Made by a program: the position numbers and the translations under genes
Source: Gracilaria gracilis
Taxonomy: Eukaryota > Rhodophyta > Florideophyceae > Gracilariales > Gracilariaceae
Length of the DNA stretch: 64,000 nt
Assembly (NCBI GenBank): GCA_030374805.1
Contig: JARGSG010000218.1
Location: 744,001 to 808,000 of the forward strand
Direction of reading: 5' to 3'
Shown here: piece by piece, positions 52,622 to 62,006 of the stretch
Layout of the letters: every line of letters begins with the position of its first letter
Numbering within the stretch: position 1 is the first letter of the stretch
Notes under the pieces: generated by a model
The model's input: only the letters and a program-made list of their open reading frames with translations
Database searches by the model: none
Told to the model about the DNA's origin: nothing

Positions 52622-52679
52622 TCAATTTGAATGTTTCCACTCTATTCTTTTCAAATAAGTTCTTTACTGCCTTTCTTAT

Positions 52680-52997
52680 TCATGGAAGGTAGTTTCCAGC
52701 TCTTTGGTAGTGACCGTAGGTACCAATTATTACAAAGTATAGTTGTAGTATAAATTCCTTTTCATACTCATCATAAAGTTGCGGACTGTATGCACTTAGT
52801 AGTCTGCATAATATTTGGAAGTCTACTTCTTTAACAAATGGGACTTTTATTTGGTAGAACCCAAAGCATATGTGTATTATGTTCCATACAATTACGTTCT
52901 GCGTAAATGGAATATTGGAGATTTTACCCAGGTGAGTAGATAAGTACTCGTCTTGTACATAGAGCAATCTGTATTCTTGTAGTATGTAAGGATTCAT
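52680..52997 (-). CDS. Post-pol ORF 1 of the AT-rich gypsy element, unknown domain
   Basis: 105 aa from ATG 52995-52997, starting 24 bp after the pol stop and in the same frame. Carries one copy of the domain seen in the next ORF. With a stop of only 58 bp before that ORF's ATG, the two may once have been a single protein or be joined by splicing. Confidence 0.5.
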   Translation of the reverse strand: MNPYILQEYRLLYVQDEYLSTHLGKISNIPFTQNVIVWNIIHICFGFYQIKVPFVKEVDFQILCRLLSAYSPQLYDEYEKEFILQLYFVIIGTYGHYQRAGNYLP

Positions 52998-53021
52998 CTT
53001 GTCGTTCTAATCACAACAGTT

Positions 53022-53660
53022 TTAGTTTAGCAGGACTGAAAGTGAGTTCTTACCTTTTATATTACTTCTTGTGTTTCTTTTGTACTCTTCGAGAAGCTCT
53101 GAAGATATTTGTGGATCTGTTTCGCCGATCCAGAGATCTTCAACCTCTTCCCCTTCTTTTCGAAGTAAATAATCGATCCTCGAGTTTTGTATACGGTGGC
53201 CTATAATGAATATCTTTGGCTTCATGTGATGGACTAGTCGTTGGATACCCATTTGCTTTTTATGAGATGAATCACCATAATAAGGTTCAAGTAAGGACAC
53301 ATGAAATGTGTGATGAAACTCTTTGTCTTCCTTTGGCAAGAGTAATGTATACGATGAACCAGATTTGGTGGTTCCAGTTACTTTGAAAGGACCAATGTAT
53401 TTGTAAGTGAACTTACGTGAACGTCCTATCGGGATTGCAAGATTCATAGTGGATAGTAATACATAGTCTCCTAGATTGAAGTATGTGTTCTTCCGGGAGG
53501 TATTGACGTAATCGGCATTTTTTGTGTTTGCCTGTTCAATTGCAATTTGAGCCAGTTTATTGGCGTGGTGTATCTGTTTGAGGAACGAATTAGATGCATC
53601 GTTTATGGGAGTATGCTCCTGATACATGTGGTATAATGCACAAAAAGGGAGAGAGTCGGT
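53022..53660 (-). pseudogene. Integrase C-terminus with chromo-like end of an AT-rich gypsy element (truncated)
   Basis: The frame starts at LPFCALYHMYQEHTPI (integrase SPF...LYG position) and continues with GDYVLLST, RKFTYKYIGPFKVTG, FHVSLLEPYYGD (gypsy integrase C-terminal barrel) and IDYLLRKEGEEVEDLWIGE, a degenerate chromodomain. Upstream pol is absent: at about 53650-53700 the sequence switches to GC-rich DNA of the next element, which seems to have landed in it. AT content and codon use contrast strongly with the right neighbour. Confidence 0.75.
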
Positions 53661-54267
53661 CTTGAGACTGGAGCGGCGGTAGCGTACAGTCTTGTGACTG
53701 TAATGAATCCGAGCGGGGAGAAGGGGCGGAAGCACCGGGCGGTCGAGGGGAGAGTGGACGATTGGTATCACCAGGCACGTACAGGAACGCGCGGAAGGGT
53801 ACGAACGGTCTGAGAAACCCAACAAAGGAGTAGCCGTGCGGTCTATCGTTAGTGCAAACTAGCGAAGAAGACGTTCGGCAGAAGATGCTTGTCGTTTACG
53901 ATTGGGGCCTCGGGAGATCCGAGCTACAACTAAATATCGGGTCTGGGCCCCATTACTAACTACTGTACGATCGGTCTAATTTGCACTATCACTACCAAGT
54001 CCGTACACGTGGCCAACTTGTACGATGCGCCAACCCGTCCGGCACTTGATCACCAAATCGTACACGTGGCGGTGCCACGGCACCAGCCCATCGTGCACTA
54101 CCCCTTCGTACGTGAACGGCTGATCGGATACACCATGCACCAACTCGGGCCCACTATACTACAGATCCCCCTTCTACACTTGCGCTCCGCCCTCGGAGCG
54201 CCGCGTAGTGTCGTCAAGTCGCTACGCGTCTGTCCGCATGGTTGAGAGGACGCCATAGTGTCCGTTC

Positions 54268-54314
54268 GGAAATTTTGCCCGGAAAGGGCGGGGCGAAGCC
54301 ATGCCAAAATTTCC
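54268..54314. repeat. Hairpin block 1 within the candidate LTR
   Basis: Perfect 10-bp arms GGAAATTTTG / CAAAATTTCC around a core GGGCGGGGCGAAGCCATGCC (54286-54305). A related block with the same core is at 54703-54749. Confidence 0.8.
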
Positions 54315-54702
54315 AGAGCGGGCGCGACGAAAAGGATCTTAAGTACGCGTGGTGGAGGTCCAAGCCGAGCGGAGCGAAACGCACTGGTGCGCGAATGGGG
54401 GATCGAAGCCGTCCGAGGCGTGATCCGGGGTGGGCGCAACTGTTATACCTGTGCAGACCGTAGGCAATCGTTCGAGTACCGTTAACGTGCTTGGCCTCGC
54501 GTACGTTCGAGTCCGATCGGAAATGCGCATCTCGTCCTGTAGGGCATCCGCGACGGTCGCCACACGGGGCGTGTCCGGCAGGGCTTCGAAGTCGTCAGCC
54601 CCGCCTACCGCGAGGTCTGCGCTTGGTGTCATCCATTCGGTAACACGCAGCACGCGTGCGTGGAGTCCATACGGGTTACGGGGGGCCACAGCGTCCGCTT
54701 TC

Positions 54703-54749
54703 GGAAAATTTTGCCCAGGATGGGCGGGGCGAAGCCATGCCCGATTTCC
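54703..54749. repeat. Hairpin block 2 within the candidate LTR
   Basis: GGAAAATTTTG, the identical 20-base core GGGCGGGGCGAAGCCATGCC (54722-54741) and GATTTCC. The right arm is diverged so pairing is weaker than in block 1. An inverted GCGGGGCGAAGC word also occurs in the gag 5' region (63927-63939). Confidence 0.75.
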
Positions 54750-55372
54750 CTAAGTGGAGGAGACACCATATGGACGGAACCGTTGGGGACGCTTGCCGTG
54801 TTAAGTACGAGCGGGCGTGAAGACGGGTACTGACGGCAGCGAAGGCGTGCGTGTATCCGTGTCTTTCCGTGCGGTTCGTCTCGAAGGAGAAACGCCCGAT
54901 GGGGATCCATTCGGTACACCCGGCACGTCTCGATGAAGGGTGTCTGGCGGGTACGCGTATTGGCGCGCGCCGCACGTCTCGACGGAGAGCGTACGGCGGA
55001 TGATCCCTTAGCGGTCGAACGCGTGTCCGTACGGGTACGCCGTGTCCGAAGCGGTGGTCCTTTTTCGTAAATGGGGTGGCGGTCGAAGGACCGTCAGTGC
55101 TCATTGTGACCATACGGGCGAGCGACCGTACGAATTGGACGCGATGCGACGCCGCGACGAAGCGAGTGTATAGCGTATCTCATGTGCAGTGGGTGGCGGA
55201 ACGTCAGCTCCTGATCCTCCAATAAAAATAAATTGGTCAGCACTGACATTTCGTCCGCGCGGTGCCTGTACGATGACATAGTCGTCGTGGCGATTCCAAA
55301 CGGTCGGTAATACCTCAAGTACCGCGTTGTCGTGTTCACCTCCCCCTATAAGAGCGCCAGCCAAGCGTTGAC

Positions 55373-57571
55373 ATGCCCGAATCGGTTCACTCCGTATCCA
55401 ACCCTACGCACGCAATGGCGCCGACTCCGAGCGGCTCTGGTACACCGTCGACACCTTTCCGTTCGGTCCCGTTACCGGGTCAGAAGTATGACCATCGCTT
55501 CTGTCGCGGTCTTACCGCTCCTCGCCGGAGGAAGCAGGTCCCGCTATCCGTCACGGAATACGTCCAGAAGGGGTTCTTCGACGGCGAGCGCTTCGCGTCG
55601 ATTCCGACGGCGCTACCGATGCGGGATATGGCGATTCGCAATTTGAAACGGACAAGCATCGAAGCTTGGCAAGCCCGCTGGAACCACCTGCCTGGTGTGA
55701 CCGGACGGAAGAGTGAAGAGACCTACGGGCGGAGTGACATGTTATACCTGCGCTGTCCGGAGGAGAAGATGTATCAGCAGGCGTTGCAGCGTTTGTTCCA
55801 CCGCTGCTCATCCGATTCGGGCTTCCCCGAGAAGGACATGAATCCGCTTGGGTTGGTGATGTTCGAACCGCCGTACGGCAAGTTGTACTGGCTGGACCGT
55901 CAACGGTGGGGAAGTAATACCGCAACGGAGGCGAGAATCCGAGCGTCCCATGGGTTCCTGTACAGTTGGCACAACGTCGAGTTCTTTGACGTCCCTGTTC
56001 ATCGCCGATCGGACTTGTATTGCTCCACAAACGAAGTGTGGACCAGCCTCGATGTGTCTCGCAACCTATCCGTACCGACTCCGTCCGTGTTGGCTTACCA
56101 TTCGGAAGAGCTCCTCAAAGGTTCACCCATTCAGGGTGTTGTCCGTCAGGTCGTATATGCCGAGTGGGCGGTGTTTGCCTTTATGGCGTTCCTCCAGGCG
56201 GCCCACGAAGGTATCGAGGTCTTCACCCGTGCGGGGGACGAGCGTCTGTACCACAAGGACGGCCAAACCAAGTATGGGCGGTTGTTTCCGATGCCGTACA
56301 AACTGGTATGTATCCTGGCCGAGATGGGACTCCCGAACGTTCTCCGCGGCACCGTGTTTCCATCGCAGGTCGGTGAGAAACTGTTACAGTACTCGTTGGA
56401 GACCGATTGGGACAACACTCCGGGGTTCCTGTGGTACGACTACTACTCCGATACGTTCCCGGCGATGCCCTCGACCGGATCGGTCGCGACGCCGATCACT
56501 CGTGTCCTGAAGGGTCCGGAGAGTCTCCCCCCCTGGCCCTTCAAAACCGTTCCGGACTTCTTCCCGCATGGGTTCATGGCGCAGGACTTCGAGGAAGTGG
56601 CGCCGCTGCCGACTCCAATGGTGACACCCGTTGAGGCGAAAACCGTTGTGGAGGCAGGAGTTCAGGCAGGATCCGGTCGGAAGTCTTGGGACAAATCCGG
56701 GTTCGCCATTGAGGACAGCGCCAGCCCGCATTCGGACGGTGATACGCACAAGTCCTTCATGGCTCTCCGTGCGGCTTGTATTCCGTTCGGCGAAGAGGAA
56801 CCTGCGACGCTTGACGACGCCCTGTTGGCGGCCCGAGCATGGATGCGCCGTGCGGTCAACGCCGAGACTGCTCTCCGTGAGCAGGCTCAGGCGCAGCTTA
56901 ACCTGCTCGGTTACCTCCGGGCCCACTCCTTATTGGTCCTCGCTTCTTACGAGAAGTCCGTGACGGCTGGTCTGGGTATGGCGCCCGGTGTGGATGGGAC
57001 GCCGATGTCGACGTTCGCGCCGCCGTTAGAGGAGCTGGTGACCAAATCCTATGAGGGCATTGCGCAACAGGTCGATGCGGAGCGTATCGTCGACCATATC
57101 GTGAAGAACATGCGCCAAGCGGCGGAGTCCTTTTTCAAGGGTGTCGAGCTGGTTGCGCCCTATCTTCCGCCCGGAGAAGAGCCTGAAGGTGAAGGCCAGT
57201 CCGGTGACGGTGCAGGGCCGAGCGGTACGAACGCGGCTCCCGAAGGGGAGACTCCGCAAGAGGAGGTAACCCCTGCGGTCCGGGATGTTCCCATGCCGTC
57301 TCCGAGTGGAGACCAGGAGGGAACGGAGACCGTTACGGTTGAGGAGGACCTCATAGAGCCGGCGCCTGTACCCGCAAGTCAATCGGGCAATAAGTCGGGT
57401 GGGAAGAAGAAGGTCGTGGCCACTTCGCCGTGGCCTGGGGCCGCCTTGGCGTTCCAGCCGACAAAGACCGGTTCGAGTTCGCGTGGTGGTTCCGCTGCGG
57501 GCCGTGGTACCTCTCCGTGGGGTACCCGTGGGCGTGGTATTACGAAGCCCGGTTGGAAGAAGACTACTTAG
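55373..57571 (+). CDS. Antisense ORF of gypsy-2, 732 aa, unknown function
   Basis: Opposite in direction to gag-pol, placed between pol and the candidate LTR. ATG 55373 follows a CTATAAGAG box by ~17 bases, so a very short leader or another start site is implied. Residues 1-60 are Pro/Ser/Arg-rich; about 60-350 form a folded, Trp/Tyr-rich domain (FFDGERFASI, MLYLRCPEEKMYQQALQRLF, YGRLFPMPYKLVCILAEMGLP); about 460-590 are helical (DDALLAARAWMRRAVNAE); the tail is acidic then Gly/Arg-rich (SRGGSAAGRGTSPWGTRGRG). No known family recognised. It is full-length without stops, so selection is likely. Antisense ORFs in this position are known in plant Tat-lineage gypsy elements. A DNA/RNA-binding regulatory role is inference. 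Confidence 0.75.
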   Translation: MPESVHSVSNPTHAMAPTPSGSGTPSTPFRSVPLPGQKYDHRFCRGLTAPRRRKQVPLSVTEYVQKGFFDGERFASIPTALPMRDMAIRNLKRTSIEAWQARWNHLPGVTGRKSEETYGRSDMLYLRCPEEKMYQQALQRLFHRCSSDSGFPEKDMNPLGLVMFEPPYGKLYWLDRQRWGSNTATEARIRASHGFLYSWHNVEFFDVPVHRRSDLYCSTNEVWTSLDVSRNLSVPTPSVLAYHSEELLKGSPIQGVVRQVVYAEWAVFAFMAFLQAAHEGIEVFTRAGDERLYHKDGQTKYGRLFPMPYKLVCILAEMGLPNVLRGTVFPSQVGEKLLQYSLETDWDNTPGFLWYDYYSDTFPAMPSTGSVATPITRVLKGPESLPPWPFKTVPDFFPHGFMAQDFEEVAPLPTPMVTPVEAKTVVEAGVQAGSGRKSWDKSGFAIEDSASPHSDGDTHKSFMALRAACIPFGEEEPATLDDALLAARAWMRRAVNAETALREQAQAQLNLLGYLRAHSLLVLASYEKSVTAGLGMAPGVDGTPMSTFAPPLEELVTKSYEGIAQQVDAERIVDHIVKNMRQAAESFFKGVELVAPYLPPGEEPEGEGQSGDGAGPSGTNAAPEGETPQEEVTPAVRDVPMPSPSGDQEGTETVTVEEDLIEPAPVPASQSGNKSGGKKKVVATSPWPGAALAFQPTKTGSSSRGGSAAGRGTSPWGTRGRGITKPGWKKTT

Positions 57572-57849
57572 TTGACCGTGCGTACTCGTAGCTTTCTTTT
57601 CTCCTAAGTAAACTTGTGATTGTTTGTGATGACCTGTGGGCCAATAGCGTGTCGTTCTGCGTGTGCCGTTGTCGAAAAAGGCGGCGTTTTGTAAAAATCG
57701 GAAAGTAATTGACCAATAGGCGTACGTTGGTGGCGGTTTGTCGCCCAATGATAACGTAGTGGCGGCGCCTTTTGGTGTCCCGTGACGGTTCACCGCTTGC
57801 GAGCCAGTACGTACGATCTCGGATCTCGGATCCGCCCCTTTCCCCCTCC
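57572..57849. other. Gap between convergent antisense ORF and pol
   Basis: No gene. This is the shared 3' region of the two converging genes and should hold both polyadenylation sites. Confidence 0.45.
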
Positions 57850-60800
57850 TTAAGGTGTCGCCGTTACCGAAGGGTTTCGGCGACGCCAATAGCGGGCGAT
57901 AAAGTGCTGGGGGATGTGTTCTGGCGGTTCGAAGGTATCCTGATCGGTGCGGTACCCGTGCCATCGTACGCGGTATTCCTGTCCGTTCGGGGTGTCGCGA
58001 TGGTCGACGACTCGTTCCACCACGCTCGGAACTGTTCCGGGCGGTGAGGTAGGCTCGTCGTCGACAGGTTCGTCCGCATACGGTCCTTCAGGATCGGCAC
58101 CTACTGTGCCGCGTGTCCGTTCGGAAGTAACCGGTGCGGTTGTTGGCCGTGCAGTTGGGGCTTTTGTCACTCTGTCAATACTGACGGTGTTGTGAATACC
58201 GTCTTGGTTCAGAGTGACAGTGGCGTCCGTTGCGGATACAACCTTAAACAGGCCAACCGTCTTCGGTAAGAGTTTCCGATACGTACGTTCCTGATCCGTA
58301 AGGTCCTCCTCTGCGTTCTTATAGTCCGGTCGGTCAACAAACACTTCTTCCCCAGGGGTGAAGCTCGGCGTGTACCGTACGGATTTATCAAAGTTTTCCT
58401 TATAGCGCTGTTGGGCGCGGGTCAACTTTGTCCGAGCGGTCTGCAGCGTGGCCTGTAGGAGCTTGAGCGTGTAGCGTTTTAACCGAGCGGCAGTGGGCTG
58501 TGTAGGCGTCGTTGGGTCCAGTGACGTACTGGGCTCATCGAGCAGAACGCTTGGGGGTTTACGCGTTAGCGCAACGTCGAACGGTGCGGTACCGAGAGAT
58601 CGATGGATCTGTAGGTTGTAACCGTACGTAAGAGGTTGCACATACGCGTGCCAAGTGTTCTGATGGTCCGCTACGTAGTGGCGTAACCTCTCCACGAGTG
58701 TTTTGTTAAACCGTTCGGCCTGACCATTTGTTTGCGGATGGTACGCGGTCGTTAGTACGTGTTTGGTTCCCAAAGCGGTGCATACAGTCTCAAAGAACTT
58801 AGAGACGAATTGAGTTCCGTTATCGGTTAGCAAGTAGTTTGGTATTCCATACGGATAAACCCAGTTCTCCAGGAAGGCCTTCGCCACTACAGGAGCTGTG
58901 GTTGACCGCAGAGGTATAGAGCGAGCTATCTTGCTAAACCGATCGGTAATAACCAGTATGTACTGGTAACCGTTTACGGACTTCGTGAATGGGCCGACGA
59001 CGTCCATCGCGACGAATTCCAGCGGACCGGCGGCGGGGAACAGCTTCAGCAGCTTCTGCGACTTGAAGTGTGTTCCCTTCGTCGCCGGGCAGGTGCGACA
59101 GTCCCGTACGGTCTGGAATACATCGTTGGCCATATGTGGCCAGTAGAAGTCTCGACGGAGACTTTCATACATCCGAGTGGAACCCGGATGGCCGACCAGA
59201 CGGGGGTAGTGTGCCAAGTAGAGGACGCGTGCCTGCAGTGATGCAGGTACGACCTTCTGGATGGCTCCGTCCAGTGGGGCTTTGCGGACTATGAGTCCGT
59301 TTCGGTCAATGTCGAACAGAGTGACACCGTTGCCGATGTCTTTCCGTACGGACTCGCAGAAAGGGTCATCTGCTTGAGCTCGCACTAGCTCCTCGACCGT
59401 GACCGGAACGATATTGGTTTCCTCCGAGGTGACAGCAAGCACCTCGGGGATGCCAGCAGATTTCCGTTCGGGCGTTGGCCAGTCGACGCAGACGTCGCTG
59501 TACTCATCACCGTTAACGGTAATGTTGGTGATAAAGTAGCCATCGTCCGTACGGTCATTCACTAGCAAGCAGGGGACTTCTTCGTCCAATGGGGCATCGT
59601 CTTCGCCATCCGTCCGGATCCGAGAAAGGGCATCAGCCGCTTGATGCTTGATACCCGGACGGTGGACGACATCGAAGTCATACTCCATTAGACGCAACCG
59701 CCACCTGGCCAATCGTCCTGACGCGTCCGCAAGGTTCAATATCCACCTCAAGGAGTGGTGGTCCGTTCGGACAGTGAACCTCTGACCTTCCAGGTACGGA
59801 CGGAGGTGCAGTATGGCCCAGACGACCGCAAGGCATTCCCGTTCGGTAGTCGAGTATTGCCGTTCGGTCTTGGATAGAGAGCGGCTCCAGTAACCGATCG
59901 GTAATAAGCCTCCGTCCGGTTGCTTCTGTAGCAGGGTGCATCCTACCTGTCGGTCGCATGCGTCTGTATCCAGAACGTACGGGTACCCTTGACGGGGAAT
60001 GGCCAAAATGGGCGGGCGTATCAGTCTCTGACGTAATTCGTCAAAGGCTTCGTATTCCGTATCGGTCAATGTCTCAAACTTCGTGGGTTGCCCCTTCTCC
60101 AACTTGCGGTTCAATGGAGCCGCAATTCGGGCGAAGTTTGCGACAAACCGACGGAAAACGTTACAGAGCCCCAAGAACGATCGGAGCTCCGTCTGGGTCG
60201 TAGGCGGTTTAGCCTGCTTGATAGCATTCTGTGTCTTGAGAGACACTTGAAGCTTTCCCGGTCGGATTACGTGGCCTAGATAGTCCACCGTGCCACTGAA
60301 AAAGTAGCACTTGTCCAGTCGGAGAGTAACACCAGCCGAACGGAGCATATGCAGTATGGTCCGCACATGGTCATAATGCTCTTCAACCGTCCGGGAATAG
60401 ATGATTACGTCATCAAGATACACCAGTGCGTACTGCCACTTCACCCGTGAAAGGATGATATCGAGAGCACGCTGGAAAGTAGCCGGTGCGTTCTTGAGTC
60501 CGAACGGCATTCTCCGATAACGGTACAGTCCCATATGCGACGTGAACGTCGTTTTGTCCCGGTCGGCTTCATCCATTTCGGTCTGCCAATAACCACTGTT
60601 GGCGTCCAAAGTGGAGAAGATTTGTGCATCTCCAAGAGAGTCGATGCACTCGTCCATTCGGGGTAGTGGGTATGTGTCCCGTACGGTCGTAGCGTTCAAA
60701 CGGCGGTAGTCGACGCAAAAGCGAAGGCTTCCGTCTTTCTTGAGCGCGAATACGACCGGGCTGGCCCATTCTGCCGATGACGGTTCTATGACACCAGCAG

Positions 60801-62006
60801 CGAGCTGCCTTGTCACCTCCTTACGTTCGAGTTCTCTCCGAGCGGGTCCGGCACGGTACGGCATCTGGAATATGGGCTTCGAGCCTGGTTCCAGATGGAT
60901 GCGGTGCTTCGCTGCCGCAATCGTTCCGAGATGGCCGTCCCACATGTCCGCAAACAGTCGAAGTAGCTCAATGACTTTGTCCCGTTCGGTAACATACTCA
61001 GGACTGATCTGTACCTTGGTGGTCCAATCATTCTCATCTTTCCGTACGGTTTCTTGCTCCTGCTTGGTATCCTTGTGTTCCCGTTCGGAATTATTACCCG
61101 AAATCGGAATGTGTTCCCCCTCCTTGGACTCGTCGCTCCGCGACGATGGTTGCGGAGTTATGAGCGCTACAGGAGATGGAAGAGCAAGTCCGATAACGGT
61201 GTTCTTGTGTAGTCGGACCGAGCGGTCAGAAAAGTTCGCCACTCGAACGAGAAAGGGTACGTCCGGTCGGAGCTCCATAACTCCACCCGCAAGGAGTGTG
61301 AGTTCAAGCGTCGATCCCGTACGGTGATGAGACTGTAGAAAGACCAAGCCGGACGTTTTGGTGGTTATCAAGACGTTCGTTTCCGACATTGGGGGTAGAA
61401 GAACCGGACGGGCAACGTGTATCTTATTAGATAGGGTTTCCCGTTCGGGTTTTGGTTCCGGCGCGGAAGGTGCGTTTGGTCCGTAGGCGGAAGACTGTAT
61501 AGACACCGGCTTGGAGTGTCGTAGAAGTATTGTCCGTTTCGGTGGTAGAATTGCCAAGACGTACTTGTCAATAAAAGAAGTACCGAGTAGTACGCTGGTG
61601 GAAAGGTTAGAAACCACCAGGAACTGTACTCGTACGTTGAGGTCACCGATTCGGACCATAAGAGGTAGAATTCCCACAACGTCCATTCGGTTCTTCGACG
61701 CGTCCGTAATTCGGGGTCTTACGTCCGGTCGGAGTTTCGAGCGCCAATTCGGAGGGAGATGGCGTTCCTGAACCAGACAGGGTCCGGCTCCGGTATCAAG
61801 AACTCCCGTTAACGGATACATCAGTGCCGTGTTGAGGCCAACCGACACGTGCACCTTGTAGTTCGCGCTAGAAAAGAGGACCGTTTCGGTTTCAATGTCC
61901 GTATCGGTCAGGTCACATGTCAGGACAGGGGACTCCCCTCGGATGGAGTCCGTTCGGTCTGTCGCTGACGGGGCGAGGCTAGGCCTCTGTGGAGGAGGCG
62001 ATGCCT
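57850..62006 (-). CDS. gypsy-2 pol: protease-RT-RNase H-integrase-chromodomain
   Basis: Intact frame, open from inside the gag end down to 57850 with no ATG near its start, so it is probably made by -1 frameshifting from gag. Protease GVLDTGAGPCLV; RT FCVDYRRLN, FSTLDANSGYWQ, MPFGLKNAPATF and catalytic YLDD; RNase H LDTDACDRQVG, TTERECLA, RTDHHSL, QAADALSR; integrase zinc finger (H...H...CRTC), core MDVVGPF, TDNGTQF, GQAERFNK; C-terminal chromodomain YRVRWHGYRTDQDTFEP. All catalytic residues are present. Numerous codons spell CCGNNCGG (e.g. within MPFG). Confidence 0.93.

Larger units (their letters stand above)
53660..55338 (-). repeat. Candidate 3' LTR of gypsy-2
   Basis: Non-coding, GC-rich. 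The inner edge is placed at the plus-strand CA at 55337-55338, because on the minus strand an AGGGGGAGG purine tract directly precedes TGAACACG. The outer edge is not resolved. It contains two related hairpin-like blocks and many CCGNNCGG words. Without the second LTR this stays provisional. Confidence 0.5.

Noticed and set aside
55340..55356. CTATAAGAG as a definite promoter of the antisense ORF
   Set aside because: The same bases may simply adjoin the polypurine tract of the element, and the ATG is only ~17 bases away; left as a possibility in the gene entry.
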